Shown here one piece after another: positions 1-5,898 of a DNA stretch of 14,339 bases. The translations under genes were made by a program, and so were the position numbers. The first letter of the stretch is position 1, and each line of letters opens with the position of its first letter. The DNA is from CAZKXU01 sp964556665. GTDB lineage: Bacteria > Bdellovibrionota_C > UBA2361 > CAZKXU01. Location of the stretch: contig CAZKXU010000090.1 of assembly GCA_964556665.1 (NCBI GenBank), forward strand, positions 1-14,339, read 5' to 3'. The notes under the pieces were generated by a model that saw only the letters and a list, made by a program, of their open reading frames with translations, ran no database searches and was not told the origin of the DNA.

Positions 1-107
1 ATCCTCGCAATACTCCAGTATTGCTGCGGATTTCCTCCTTCCGAGGCGTGCCAACCTGGGGCAACGCTGCGCACTATACGTGATAAAACCTATCTTCCGG
101 GAATTAG
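1..107 (-). repeat. Partial copy of palindromic repeat, cut by window edge
   Basis: This stretch matches the reverse complement of 1724-1831. The first 90 or so bases differ at only about three positions; the last 20 diverge more. It contains the same GCAATACT-type hairpin and the same GGGGCAACGCTGCGC block. The other half of the element would lie before the window. It ends in TTAG (104-107), where the second copy has CTAG. Together with the copy at 1724-1909 it brackets the ATPase gene in inverted orientation. No transposase is visible, so this is a non-autonomous or REP/MITE-like repeat. Confidence 0.85.
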
Positions 108-244
108 AGCCACCCTATTTTGTAACTAACTTAGAGTAACGCTACGGTATTCTGTCACTTGCTATATTATGCTTAATCGATTTTCCTAGATATTGGTTGC
201 GCTGCTAATGTGCTCCCAAGTCGTTCCTCAAAGCTATTTGCCCC
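108..244. other. Non-coding AT-rich spacer
   Basis: Between the repeat and the ATPase promoter I see no open frame with coding character, no RNA gene and no strong hairpin. Confidence 0.5.
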
Positions 245-274
245 TTGACCATACTTAATAAAACGCGTTAAAAT
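245..274 (+). promoter_or_regulatory. Predicted promoter of the ATPase gene, leaderless geometry
   Basis: TTGACC at 245-250 resembles a -35 box and TAAAAT at 269-274 a -10 box, spaced 18 bases apart. Transcription would begin near 281, one base before the ATG at 282. No Shine-Dalgarno sequence precedes the ATG, which agrees with a leaderless transcript. This is read from the sequence against sigma-70 consensus; no start site has been mapped. Confidence 0.5.
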
Positions 275-284
275 ATTAAGTATG
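250..284. promoter_or_regulatory. Perfect 11-bp inverted repeat, candidate operator
   Basis: CATACTTAATA (250-260) and TATTAAGTATG (274-284) are exact reverse complements separated by 13 bases. The spacer contains a smaller perfect palindrome, AACGCGTT (262-269). The left arm touches the -35 box, and the right arm overlaps the end of the -10 box and contains the ATG start codon. A protein bound here would block transcription, so this is a good candidate operator, possibly autoregulatory. The binding protein is unknown. Confidence 0.5.
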
Positions 285-1466
285 ATAAAGCGCATCACTA
301 ACATATCGAGAAAACACAGTTTTTTTCTATTTGGACCTAGAGGATCTGGTAAAACTTGGCTTATAAATGAGCATTTTGGTGAAAATACAAGTCATAAAAT
401 TAACCTACTTTTGAACTCTACTTATGAACGTTATCTTCTTAAGCCTGACCTCTTAAGCGGGGTCGTTGAGGGATTAGCATCTAGTATTAAATGGATTGTT
501 ATAGATGAGGTACAAAAAATTCCAGCCATACTGGATGTTGTACACAATATTATTGAAGATAGAAAATTTCATAAAAAACCGGAGTTATATTTTGCACTTA
601 CTGGCTCGAGTGCTAGAAAACTTAGACGAGGCAAGGGTAATCTCTTGGCTGGGCGTGCCTTTGAAAAATATCTTTTTCCACTTAGCCCATTTGAAATTGG
701 TGAGAATTTTAATTTAGAAAAAGCGCTTAACTGGGGACTCTTACCAGAGGCATACTTAGACAATGATGATGCGACACGATTAGATTATTTAGTCACTTAT
801 GTTCAAACCTACTTAAAGGAAGAGATTATAACCGAACAGATTATTAGAAAACTGGAGCCATTTAGAAGATTCTTGCAGGTGGCAGCGCAAAGTAATGGAA
901 CAATTATTAATTATCAAAATATAGCAGATGATGTTGGAACAAGTAATAATACAGTACAATCATATTTTGAAATTTTGGAAGATACATTAATTGGCTTTTA
1001 TTTGCCAGCATATCATCGTTCAGTCAGGAAAGCTCAGCGCGCTGCCCCTAAGTTCTATTTAATTGATAATGGCATTGCTCGCGCCTTATCAAGAACACTT
1101 GAATCTAGACTTCTGCCACATACAAAAGAGTATGGAAATGCTTTTGAAAGTTTCGTGATTGTAGAGATATATAAATTAGTCAAGTATTTTAAACCGATGT
1201 GGGAGTTGTCGTATTTACGGACGCAGCATGATCTAGAGGTTGACTTAATTTTAGATCGTCCCGGCAATAAAACCGCTCTGGTTGAAATCAAGTCTACTGA
1301 TCGTATCCAAGAAAAGGATCTGAAAAGTTTACTGCAGTTTAAAGCTGACTTTTTAGAGGCTGAGTTGTTTTGCCTATCAAACGATCCGATTGAGCGCATT
1401 GAAAATAATGTGCGTATTTTGCCCTGGAGAAAAGGGATTTTAGAGCTGGGGTTATATGTAAGCTAA
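282..1466 (+). CDS. AAA-type ATPase with DUF4143-like C-terminal region
   Basis: This 394-residue protein belongs to the prokaryotic ATPase group with an N-terminal P-loop domain and a C-terminal DUF4143-type domain. Visible motifs are Walker A GPRGSGKT (residues 18-25), Walker B WIVIDEVQK with D75-E76, and a sensor-like LTGSS (106-110). A middle segment around residues 200-245 looks like a winged helix (NIADDVGTSNNTVQSY). Near the C-terminus, D321 followed by E335-x-K337 (VEIKS) gives the spacing of a PD-(D/E)xK nuclease fold, as in related archaeal-type ATPases. The true cellular role of the family is poorly known, and DNA binding or cleavage is inference. The gene stands alone, looks richer in A and T than pyrG or kdsA, and lies between inverted repeat copies, so horizontal acquisition is plausible. 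The start at 282 is supported by promoter geometry, not by an RBS. Confidence 0.85.
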   Translation: MIKRITNISRKHSFFLFGPRGSGKTWLINEHFGENTSHKINLLLNSTYERYLLKPDLLSGVVEGLASSIKWIVIDEVQKIPAILDVVHNIIEDRKFHKKPELYFALTGSSARKLRRGKGNLLAGRAFEKYLFPLSPFEIGENFNLEKALNWGLLPEAYLDNDDATRLDYLVTYVQTYLKEEIITEQIIRKLEPFRRFLQVAAQSNGTIINYQNIADDVGTSNNTVQSYFEILEDTLIGFYLPAYHRSVRKAQRAAPKFYLIDNGIARALSRTLESRLLPHTKEYGNAFESFVIVEIYKLVKYFKPMWELSYLRTQHDLEVDLILDRPGNKTALVEIKSTDRIQEKDLKSLLQFKADFLEAELFCLSNDPIERIENNVRILPWRKGILELGLYVS

Positions 1467-1543
1467 ATTATAACATGGCTCATTTTTAGAAAATTAAGGC
1501 GCATTTATATACATCCATTGTAACTATCCTAATCAATATTAAC

Positions 1544-1569
1544 CTAAATCCGGCAGTTGCCGGATTTAG
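1544..1569. repeat. 26-bp perfect palindrome, possible ATPase-gene terminator
   Basis: CTAAATCCGGCA and its exact reverse complement are separated by only GT, giving a 12-bp stem. It lies 77 bases after the ATPase stop codon. A clear T-tract is missing, so it is a weak candidate for an intrinsic terminator. It may instead be the first member of the palindrome row that follows. Confidence 0.7.
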
Positions 1570-1574
1570 TTCAC

Positions 1575-1727
1575 CTAGAAAAAGCAGTTCTAACCCTTTT
1601 TTAGGCCGAAAAATGCCCGAAAACAGTTCGACAGCAGGCTCACCCTTCGGGTGAATTCGCAAACTTGATAAAGCTATGTGTTTTCGGGCATTTTTCGCCT
1701 TTTCTTAGTTCGAACTGCTCCTTCTAG
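1575..1727. repeat. Imperfect 153-bp palindrome bounded by CTAG
   Basis: The left arm from 1575 (CTAGAAAAAGCAGTTCT, continuing to CCGAAAAATGCCCGAAAAC near 1622) pairs with the right arm ending at 1727 (read in reverse: CTAGAAGGAGCAGTTCG, then GGCGAAAAATGCCCGAAAAC). Over roughly 45 bases most positions pair. The middle holds a smaller hairpin, TCACCC-TTC-GGGTGA (1640-1654). No coding frame of substance is present. Terminal inverted repeats with CTAG at each end resemble a short non-autonomous mobile element. Confidence 0.75.
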
Positions 1728-1909
1728 TGCTTCGCCAAATAAGTTTTTTCACGTATAGCGCGCAGCGTTGCCCCAGATTGGCACGCCTCGGAAGGAGGAA
1801 ATCCGCAGCAATACTGGAGTATTGCGAGGATTTTCCGACTGAGAAGCGTGACAAGGTGGGGCAACGATGTGATGCTAGACGTGAAAAAACTTATTTGGAG
1901 GAGCACTAG
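1724..1909 (+). repeat. 186-bp palindromic repeat, full copy
   Basis: The ends form a 31-bp inverted repeat with two mismatches, running inward from CTAGTGCTTCG at 1724 and from CTAG at 1909. The interior has GCAATACT-GG-AGTATTGC (1808-1825) set inside a longer imperfect hairpin from GGAAATCC to GGATTTTCC. A related copy in opposite orientation opens the window at 1-107. A short open frame across it (GTG at 1727 to 1909) follows the palindrome and is unlikely to be a gene. Confidence 0.88.
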
Positions 1910-1935
1910 GATTAAGCACACTACATTATCTGAAA

Positions 1936-3240
1936 CTATGCTTCTCTGTAGCACTTACCGCCAAGAAGCGGAGAATTCACCCCTGTAGTCCCAGGAAAGG
2001 AGATCGGCAGGCCTCGCACTGATCGCACAGCGAGGTACGCAAATAGCTCAGCTTCCATAAACTCATTTGAAAGTCCCACCTCTTCAGCAGTCTGAAGTGA
2101 AAACTTTGTGCCTAATTTTGACTTTATTCGCTCCCGAATCTCTTTCATTAAAGCAAGGTTCTTAACTCCTCCACCACTAGCAATCCATAAAAATGGAACC
2201 TCGATCCCGCGCTCTTCTATAAACTTTAAGCCTGCTGCTATCGATTCAGCTGTGAAGGCTGAGAGGGTGCGCAATGCATCAGCTAACTTTAAAATGCTCA
2301 ATTCTGGCGCAAAATCGTAATCACGAATATCAAGGGACTTAGGCGGTACTAGATCGAAAAACTGCCTGCCATCAGAGAGCACGATTCCGCGCTTTAGCAT
2401 TAGTTCTAAAACTTGGCTGTCAACTTTTCCACCCATAGCTACAGCCCCGCCGCGATCAAAGGGCTCTTCTGAGTGCAGTGCGATATAACGATCTAGTAGT
2501 CCGTTTGCAGGACCGCTGTCAAAGGCGAAGAGCGCCTCATCCTTTTTACTAATTACGGTTAAATTAGCTGTTCCTCCAAGGTTTAATACTACACTTGGGA
2601 TCAGGGCTTTACCCTTCATAACAGCCTGATGATAGATCGGAGCAAGCGGAGCACCTTGTCCGCCAGCCAAAATATCAGCGCTGCGAAAATCAGAGACCAC
2701 TGTACTCTTCATTTCACGGCTCATTCGAGCTGCATCTCCAACCTGAATCGACACCTTTAGCGCTGGTGCATGAAAAAGAGTCTGGCCATGATATCCTATC
2801 AGATCGATCTCCTTATGCTTCATCTTCTTAAGTTTCAGATACTCTTTGAGAGCTGCTATATGATGATCGGTTGAAAGCTCCTCTAGCTCATGCAAACGCA
2901 ACGAGTCGTTCCTTTGATTACTGAGCAAACCTGAGTAATGTTTATATTCCTTCTCTGCCTTACCTGCCATGCCCAGTACACTCGCCAACAGCTCAGCCAC
3001 ATCCCGATCAAATATTTTACGAGCCTCTTCCTTAATGCCCTGAGCTCTGCGATACGCAAGTTCGGCAGCTTTCATTAAACGATGAAAAGGTCGATGTACA
3101 TCTGTTTCGTAACAATATTCAATACCTCCAAGCCTTTCTATATGACTCTCACCATCGGTGCGTAATGCAGCAACGGCGATAGAGCCATCAATAGAAGTTC
3201 CGCTCATTAAGCCGATTGCTGTATATATTCGCTTTGACAT
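1936..3240 (-). CDS. anmK: Anhydro-N-acetylmuramic acid kinase
   Basis: AnmK converts 1,6-anhydro-N-acetylmuramic acid, released during cell-wall turnover, to MurNAc-6-phosphate with ATP and water, so that muropeptide sugars are recycled in the cytoplasm. Family motifs are clear: the N-terminal LMSGTSIDG, GYHGQTLFH, the catalytic-region aspartate in DFRSADILAGGQGAPL, LGGTANLT, and DSGPANGLLDRY. I start at 3240, where the conserved domain begins (MSKRIYTAIGLMSGTS). The frame stays open to an ATG at 3306, but that adds residues foreign to the family and would overlap the divergent neighbour. The resulting 434 residues exceed the roughly 370 of E. coli AnmK. The extra length seems to lie between the GTSIDG and YHGQT motifs, in a charged helical stretch. 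There is no RBS; a -10 box directly upstream suggests a leaderless mRNA. Confidence 0.93.
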   Translation of the reverse strand: MSKRIYTAIGLMSGTSIDGSIAVAALRTDGESHIERLGGIEYCYETDVHRPFHRLMKAAELAYRRAQGIKEEARKIFDRDVAELLASVLGMAGKAEKEYKHYSGLLSNQRNDSLRLHELEELSTDHHIAALKEYLKLKKMKHKEIDLIGYHGQTLFHAPALKVSIQVGDAARMSREMKSTVVSDFRSADILAGGQGAPLAPIYHQAVMKGKALIPSVVLNLGGTANLTVISKKDEALFAFDSGPANGLLDRYIALHSEEPFDRGGAVAMGGKVDSQVLELMLKRGIVLSDGRQFFDLVPPKSLDIRDYDFAPELSILKLADALRTLSAFTAESIAAGLKFIEERGIEVPFLWIASGGGVKNLALMKEIRERIKSKLGTKFSLQTAEEVGLSNEFMEAELFAYLAVRSVRGLPISFPGTTGVNSPLLGGKCYREA

Positions 3241-3247
3241 AGTTGTA

Positions 3248-3277
3248 ATTATGCCACAGTTGGAAACGACCTTTAAA
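3248..3277 (-). promoter_or_regulatory. Predicted anmK promoter, leaderless geometry
   Basis: On the minus strand, TTTAAA (3277-3272) and CATAAT (3253-3248) are spaced by 18 bases. Transcription would start near 3241, one base before the ATG at 3240. The -10 box matches consensus at five of six positions; the -35 box is weak. Confidence 0.4.
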
Positions 3278-3288
3278 GTGTGTAATAT
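3260..3288 (+). promoter_or_regulatory. Predicted mazG-like gene promoter, nearly leaderless
   Basis: TTGGAA (3260-3265) and TAATAT (3283-3288) are spaced by 17 bases and point to a start near 3295, two bases before the ATG at 3297. The site overlaps the divergent anmK promoter around the palindrome CTTTAAAG (3271-3278), so the two genes could be controlled together. Confidence 0.35.
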
Positions 3289-3296
3289 CTTATGGT

Positions 3297-3644
3297 ATGG
3301 ACGCATTAAAACGGTTAACAGAGCGAGTTATAAACTTTAGGACTGCACGTGACTGGGCTCAGTTTCACAAACCTAAGGATCTCGCACTTTCAATGATGGT
3401 TGAAGCTGCTGAGTTTGGAGAGCACTTTCTTTGGAAGAGTGATGCCGAGGTAGCTTCATACATTCAAAAATATAAGGAAGATTTAGCTGACGAGCTATCA
3501 GATGTCCTGCACAACGTAATATTATTAGCGCATGAATTGGAGATAGATATAGAATCCGCCTTCGAGAAAAAAATCAGAAAGAATGAGGCGAAGTATCCTG
3601 TCGAGAAAGCTAAGGGTAAACATTCAAAATACCGTGAGCTTTAA
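3297..3644 (+). CDS. MazG-like nucleotide pyrophosphohydrolase
   Basis: This 115-residue all-helical protein carries the metal-binding pattern of the MazG/dCTP-pyrophosphatase superfamily: E36-x-x-E39 in VEAAEFGEH and E66-x-x-D69 in LADELSDVL. Enzymes of this group split nucleoside triphosphates to monophosphate and pyrophosphate, often to clear damaged or unwanted dNTPs. The short single-domain form, with FRTARDWAQFHKPKDLA at the N-terminus, resembles the RS21-C6/XTP3-transactivated-protein type more than the two-domain E. coli MazG. The substrate cannot be told from sequence. It is divergent from anmK with 56 bases between starts. No toxin gene of the MazF type lies beside it. The basic C-terminal tail (KAKGKHSKYREL) is typical for the group. 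Confidence 0.88.
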   Translation: MDALKRLTERVINFRTARDWAQFHKPKDLALSMMVEAAEFGEHFLWKSDAEVASYIQKYKEDLADELSDVLHNVILLAHELEIDIESAFEKKIRKNEAKYPVEKAKGKHSKYREL

Positions 3645-3755
3645 AAGCTACTACGTTATTTTCGTATTTCTTCTCACTAAGCCATATTTTTGAATAGAAA
3701 ATAACCGTTACGGAACTATCTGCCTCAGTATCTAAACCATTATTCTACACAGCCG

Positions 3756-4136
3756 ATGTTAGATCTGATGATTCCGTTAACAAATATCCGTTGGTTCATG
3801 GGTAGTAAATTAAGAATGATGCTATTTGTATTGGGAAGTGCTTTTTTTGTATATGGTGGAGGCGGTGATGTTGTTGGAGGCAATGCTTTAAAACCTGTGC
3901 TGGACAGAGTTAGAAAGGAGGTTTTAAAAACAGGCTGCTTGGCTGATGGAGCAGTAGCAATAGATGGTCGAAAGGGAGTCGAGCCTATTCTAAATAAGAT
4001 TGCTGCCTCAATGAATGTCGATGATGTAACTTTAGAGATTCCAAGAAATCGGATATATGTTGAAGAACGGATAGCAGACGTAATGAAGAAACTTCCTTTT
4101 TATTGCGCTAACCTTGCCAGATTAAGGCAAGGTTAA
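3756..4136 (+). CDS. Small hypothetical protein with N-terminal hydrophobic segment
   Basis: I do not recognise this 126-residue protein. The N-terminal part contains a hydrophobic stretch (MMLFVLGSAFFVYGGGGD, about residues 21-38), preceded by basic residues, which fits a signal peptide or membrane anchor. The remainder is soluble, with one cysteine in KTGCLADGAVAI and a second near the C-terminus. An alternative start at 3798 (MGSKLRMM) would place the hydrophobic segment in ordinary signal-peptide position and may be the real one. Neither start has a visible RBS. The gene ends in a strong hairpin that spans its stop codon. It stands between mazG and an oppositely oriented small gene, so context suggests no function. 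Confidence 0.5.
   Translation: MLDLMIPLTNIRWFMGSKLRMMLFVLGSAFFVYGGGGDVVGGNALKPVLDRVRKEVLKTGCLADGAVAIDGRKGVEPILNKIAASMNVDDVTLEIPRNRIYVEERIADVMKKLPFYCANLARLRQG
4109..4135. terminator. Hairpin over the stop codon between convergent genes
   Basis: TAACCTTGCC (4109-4118) and GGCAAGGTTA (4126-4135) form a perfect 10-bp stem with a 7-base loop, and the TAA stop (4134-4136) lies in its 3' arm. It sits 22 bases before the end of the convergent gene at 4158. A T-tract is absent on both strands, so it may terminate weakly, protect mRNA ends, or act at the stop codon. A terminator role is inference. Confidence 0.4.
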
Positions 4137-4157
4137 TGTATATACGGCTTGTTGTGC

Positions 4158-4382
4158 CTAAACTAAAGGATCGTCCTTATCTTCCGTATCCCGATCAGCC
4201 TCTGCTAAAAACGGAAGTGTGGCTCTATTCTGTGAAATAAGTTTTGGCTCTACTCCAATAAAAACCATCGGCAAGCAGTCATTTTCAAAGCAGCTGTAAT
4301 CCGGATGATTTTCTTTGAAACTATCAATTAGCCATGCAAAATCAGGATCGTTTAATTCATGTGCATAAATTGGTCTGCCCAT
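4158..4382 (-). CDS. Conserved-looking small hypothetical protein
   Basis: This 74-residue soluble protein begins MGRPIYAHELNDPDFAWLI and ends in a run of acidic residues (EADRDTEDKDD). I recall similar short proteins starting with a (K/R)PxYAHELxDPDFAWL pattern in other bacteria, but know no function for them. Two cysteines occur close together (YSCFENDC), which could bind metal or form a disulphide; this is not shown. Translation is well supported: AAGGAGG lies about six bases before the ATG, the best Shine-Dalgarno sequence in the window. It is convergent with the 126-residue gene and divergent from pcnB. Confidence 0.72.
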   Translation of the reverse strand: MGRPIYAHELNDPDFAWLIDSFKENHPDYSCFENDCLPMVFIGVEPKLISQNRATLPFLAEADRDTEDKDDPLV

Positions 4383-4388
4383 AGTCGC
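4383..4388 (-). promoter_or_regulatory. Start-proximal spacer after strong Shine-Dalgarno (AAGGAGG)
   Basis: Read on the minus strand, AAGGAGG is followed by CGACT and then the ATG at 4382. This textbook site contrasts with the absent or weak sites at most other starts in the window and fixes this gene's start. Confidence 0.7.
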
Positions 4389-4523
4389 CTCCTTAATCCT
4401 TTACTCCACACTAAGATCGGTATCTTTGTCGTATAATCAGAGTCGACCAGAATCAAAACCTACTTAAGTACGCGAATCTCGTATTTTTTTCTAGTTAAAA
4501 CTCTTATAAACGGGCTTATCATA

Positions 4524-4552
4524 TTGAAAAAATAAGGGATTATTCATAGTAT
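4524..4552 (+). promoter_or_regulatory. Predicted promoter of the pcnB-kdsB operon
   Basis: TTGAAA (4524-4529) and TAGTAT (4547-4552) are spaced by 17 bases, giving a start near 4559 and a leader of about 53 bases before pcnB. The match to sigma-70 consensus is fair (five of six and four of six). The rest of the 229-base gap between 4383 and 4611 shows no gene or clear structure. Confidence 0.4.
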
Positions 4553-4611
4553 CTATGGGTAAATAATAATGTTTAACACTGTTTCTAGGCACGTCTCAAC
4601 GGTTTTGGCAG

Positions 4612-5886
4612 ATGATACACACCCCAAAGATCTATCCGCGTGAACAACATAACATCTCCCGTGCTGATATCGATCCGGATGCACTTAAATTAATGTACCG
4701 CTTAATTCACGCAGGTTTTAAGGGATATATGGTCGGTGGAGGAGTAAGAGATCTTCTTCTCGGAAAAAATCCAAAGGACTTTGATATCTCCACAGATGCT
4801 ACTCCATCCCAGGTCAAACGACTTTTTCGCAACTGCCGCATAATCGGTCGAAGGTTTAAGCTATGTCATATCTATTTTCATGGAGGGAAGATTATTGAGC
4901 TATCAACCTTCCGTGACCTACATGCACCCGCTGATACCGAACAGGCTAAGTTATTAGAGAGCGGGCAGATTTTAAGAGATAACCGTTACGGCACAGAAGA
5001 AACAGATGCCTTTAGAAGAGATATAACAATTAACGCGCTCTTCTATGATCTTTCAACTTTTTCTGTGATAGATTATGTCGGCGGCATGGAGGATCTGCGT
5101 GCACGCCTGATACGCATTATTGGAGATCCTGACTTACGCTTTGCTGAGGATCCGGTACGGCTTATCCGCGTAATACGGCATGCCGCACGAGCTAATTTTG
5201 AGATCGATGAGGATTGCTGGCGCGCCTTAGTAAAAGGTAAGGACCTGATTCTACAAACCGTGCCGGTGCGGGTATTTGAGGAGGTAAAAAAAGATCTTCT
5301 CTGTGGTAGGTTTCTAACAATTCTAAGACTTTTCGCTGAAAGTGGCCTACTCGAACACCTACTGCCCGAGCTTACAATTAATGATTGTGCGCCGCTATAT
5401 GCGAACCATCCCTTTGCAAAGGCCTTGAGCTATATTGATAGTCAGGTATTAACAGGCAGAATGTTCTCCCCTACCACGGTCTTTAGCATTATGGCTCTCT
5501 ACTCAGGCGGAGAGAACGACGATCTCCCTATACTTAGATTTAAGAACAAAGATGAAGTTAGTCAGTTTCTACGCAAGTGCTTTGGAAACTTACAGTTCCC
5601 TAAAAAAGAGAGAGAACGGGTACAGTTTCTTTTAAATGCACTCTTTGATCTTTCGCAGAGTAATGTTACAGCAAAACGTATCGGTACTTTTAGATCTAAG
5701 CCTTTTATCGAGGATCTTGTAGATCTATTATCGGCACTGAATTTTACAAAGCGGTTTGACGATTTAATTGAACAATTAGAGTATAGATCTCAACAGGCTG
5801 GCAAGATACAGGGACCACGGGCTTCCAGCCCGTCTGTCGCCACTGCTAGCTTAATCAAGCGGGCTGGAAGCCCACGCTCCCAGTGA
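4612..5886 (+). CDS. pcnB: Poly(A) polymerase I (bacterial PAP)
   Basis: The protein belongs to the class II nucleotidyltransferases that add A residues to RNA 3' ends, marking transcripts for decay. The N-terminal PREQHNISRADID, the VGGGVRDLLLG core (residues 41-51), the metal-binding D56-x-D58 in KDFDIS, and LFRNCRIIGRRFKL are the pattern of bacterial PAP rather than of plain CCA-adding enzyme. I cannot exclude CCA activity, because the two activities are close in sequence. The RNA-binding domain follows (RRDITINALFYD, then EDPVRLIRVIRHAARANFEID). Its 424 residues compare with about 465 in E. coli. The last 24 codons (from 5812) and the TGA stop are made from a BIME-like repeat, so the native C-terminus has been replaced or extended. 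It is first in an operon: the next start is 12 bases downstream. Confidence 0.92.
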   Translation: MIHTPKIYPREQHNISRADIDPDALKLMYRLIHAGFKGYMVGGGVRDLLLGKNPKDFDISTDATPSQVKRLFRNCRIIGRRFKLCHIYFHGGKIIELSTFRDLHAPADTEQAKLLESGQILRDNRYGTEETDAFRRDITINALFYDLSTFSVIDYVGGMEDLRARLIRIIGDPDLRFAEDPVRLIRVIRHAARANFEIDEDCWRALVKGKDLILQTVPVRVFEEVKKDLLCGRFLTILRLFAESGLLEHLLPELTINDCAPLYANHPFAKALSYIDSQVLTGRMFSPTTVFSIMALYSGGENDDLPILRFKNKDEVSQFLRKCFGNLQFPKKERERVQFLLNALFDLSQSNVTAKRIGTFRSKPFIEDLVDLLSALNFTKRFDDLIEQLEYRSQQAGKIQGPRASSPSVATASLIKRAGSPRSQ

Positions 5887-5894
5887 GTTATTAC
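5811..5894. repeat. BIME-like paired-hairpin repeat, copy A, inside pcnB 3' end
   Basis: A 22-bp left arm (5811-5832) and right arm (5860-5881) are inverted repeats with three mismatches. Each arm is itself a hairpin: CGGGCT-TCC-AGCCCG and GGGCT-GGA-AGCCC. The right arm ends in CCCAGTGA-N-TTATTAC, exactly as in copy B at 10983-10998. That shared tail supplies the pcnB TGA and ends four bases before the next gene starts. Confidence 0.85.
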
Positions 5895-5898
5895 ACCT

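Noticed and set aside
1055..1399. 114-codon minus-strand frame inside the ATPase gene
   Set aside because: It is antisense to a protein with clear conserved motifs and has no RBS or known domain.
1727..1909. Open frame of 60 codons on the plus strand and a 76-codon frame on the minus strand in the same place
   Set aside because: Both lie within the palindromic repeat; their peptides mirror the inverted repeat and are not independent evidence of a gene.
3241..3306. ATG at 3306 as the anmK start
   Set aside because: It adds residues not found in the family and runs into the divergent mazG-like gene; the family motif begins just after 3240.
3297..3644. mazG-like gene as part of a toxin-antitoxin or defence module
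   Set aside because: No mazE/mazF or other defence gene lies beside it; its neighbours are anmK and a small unknown gene.
3653..3708. Inverted repeat ACGTTATTTTC / GAAAATAACCGT after the mazG-like gene
   Set aside because: It needs a bulge and a 33-base loop, is AT-rich, and lacks a T-tract; too weak to call a terminator.
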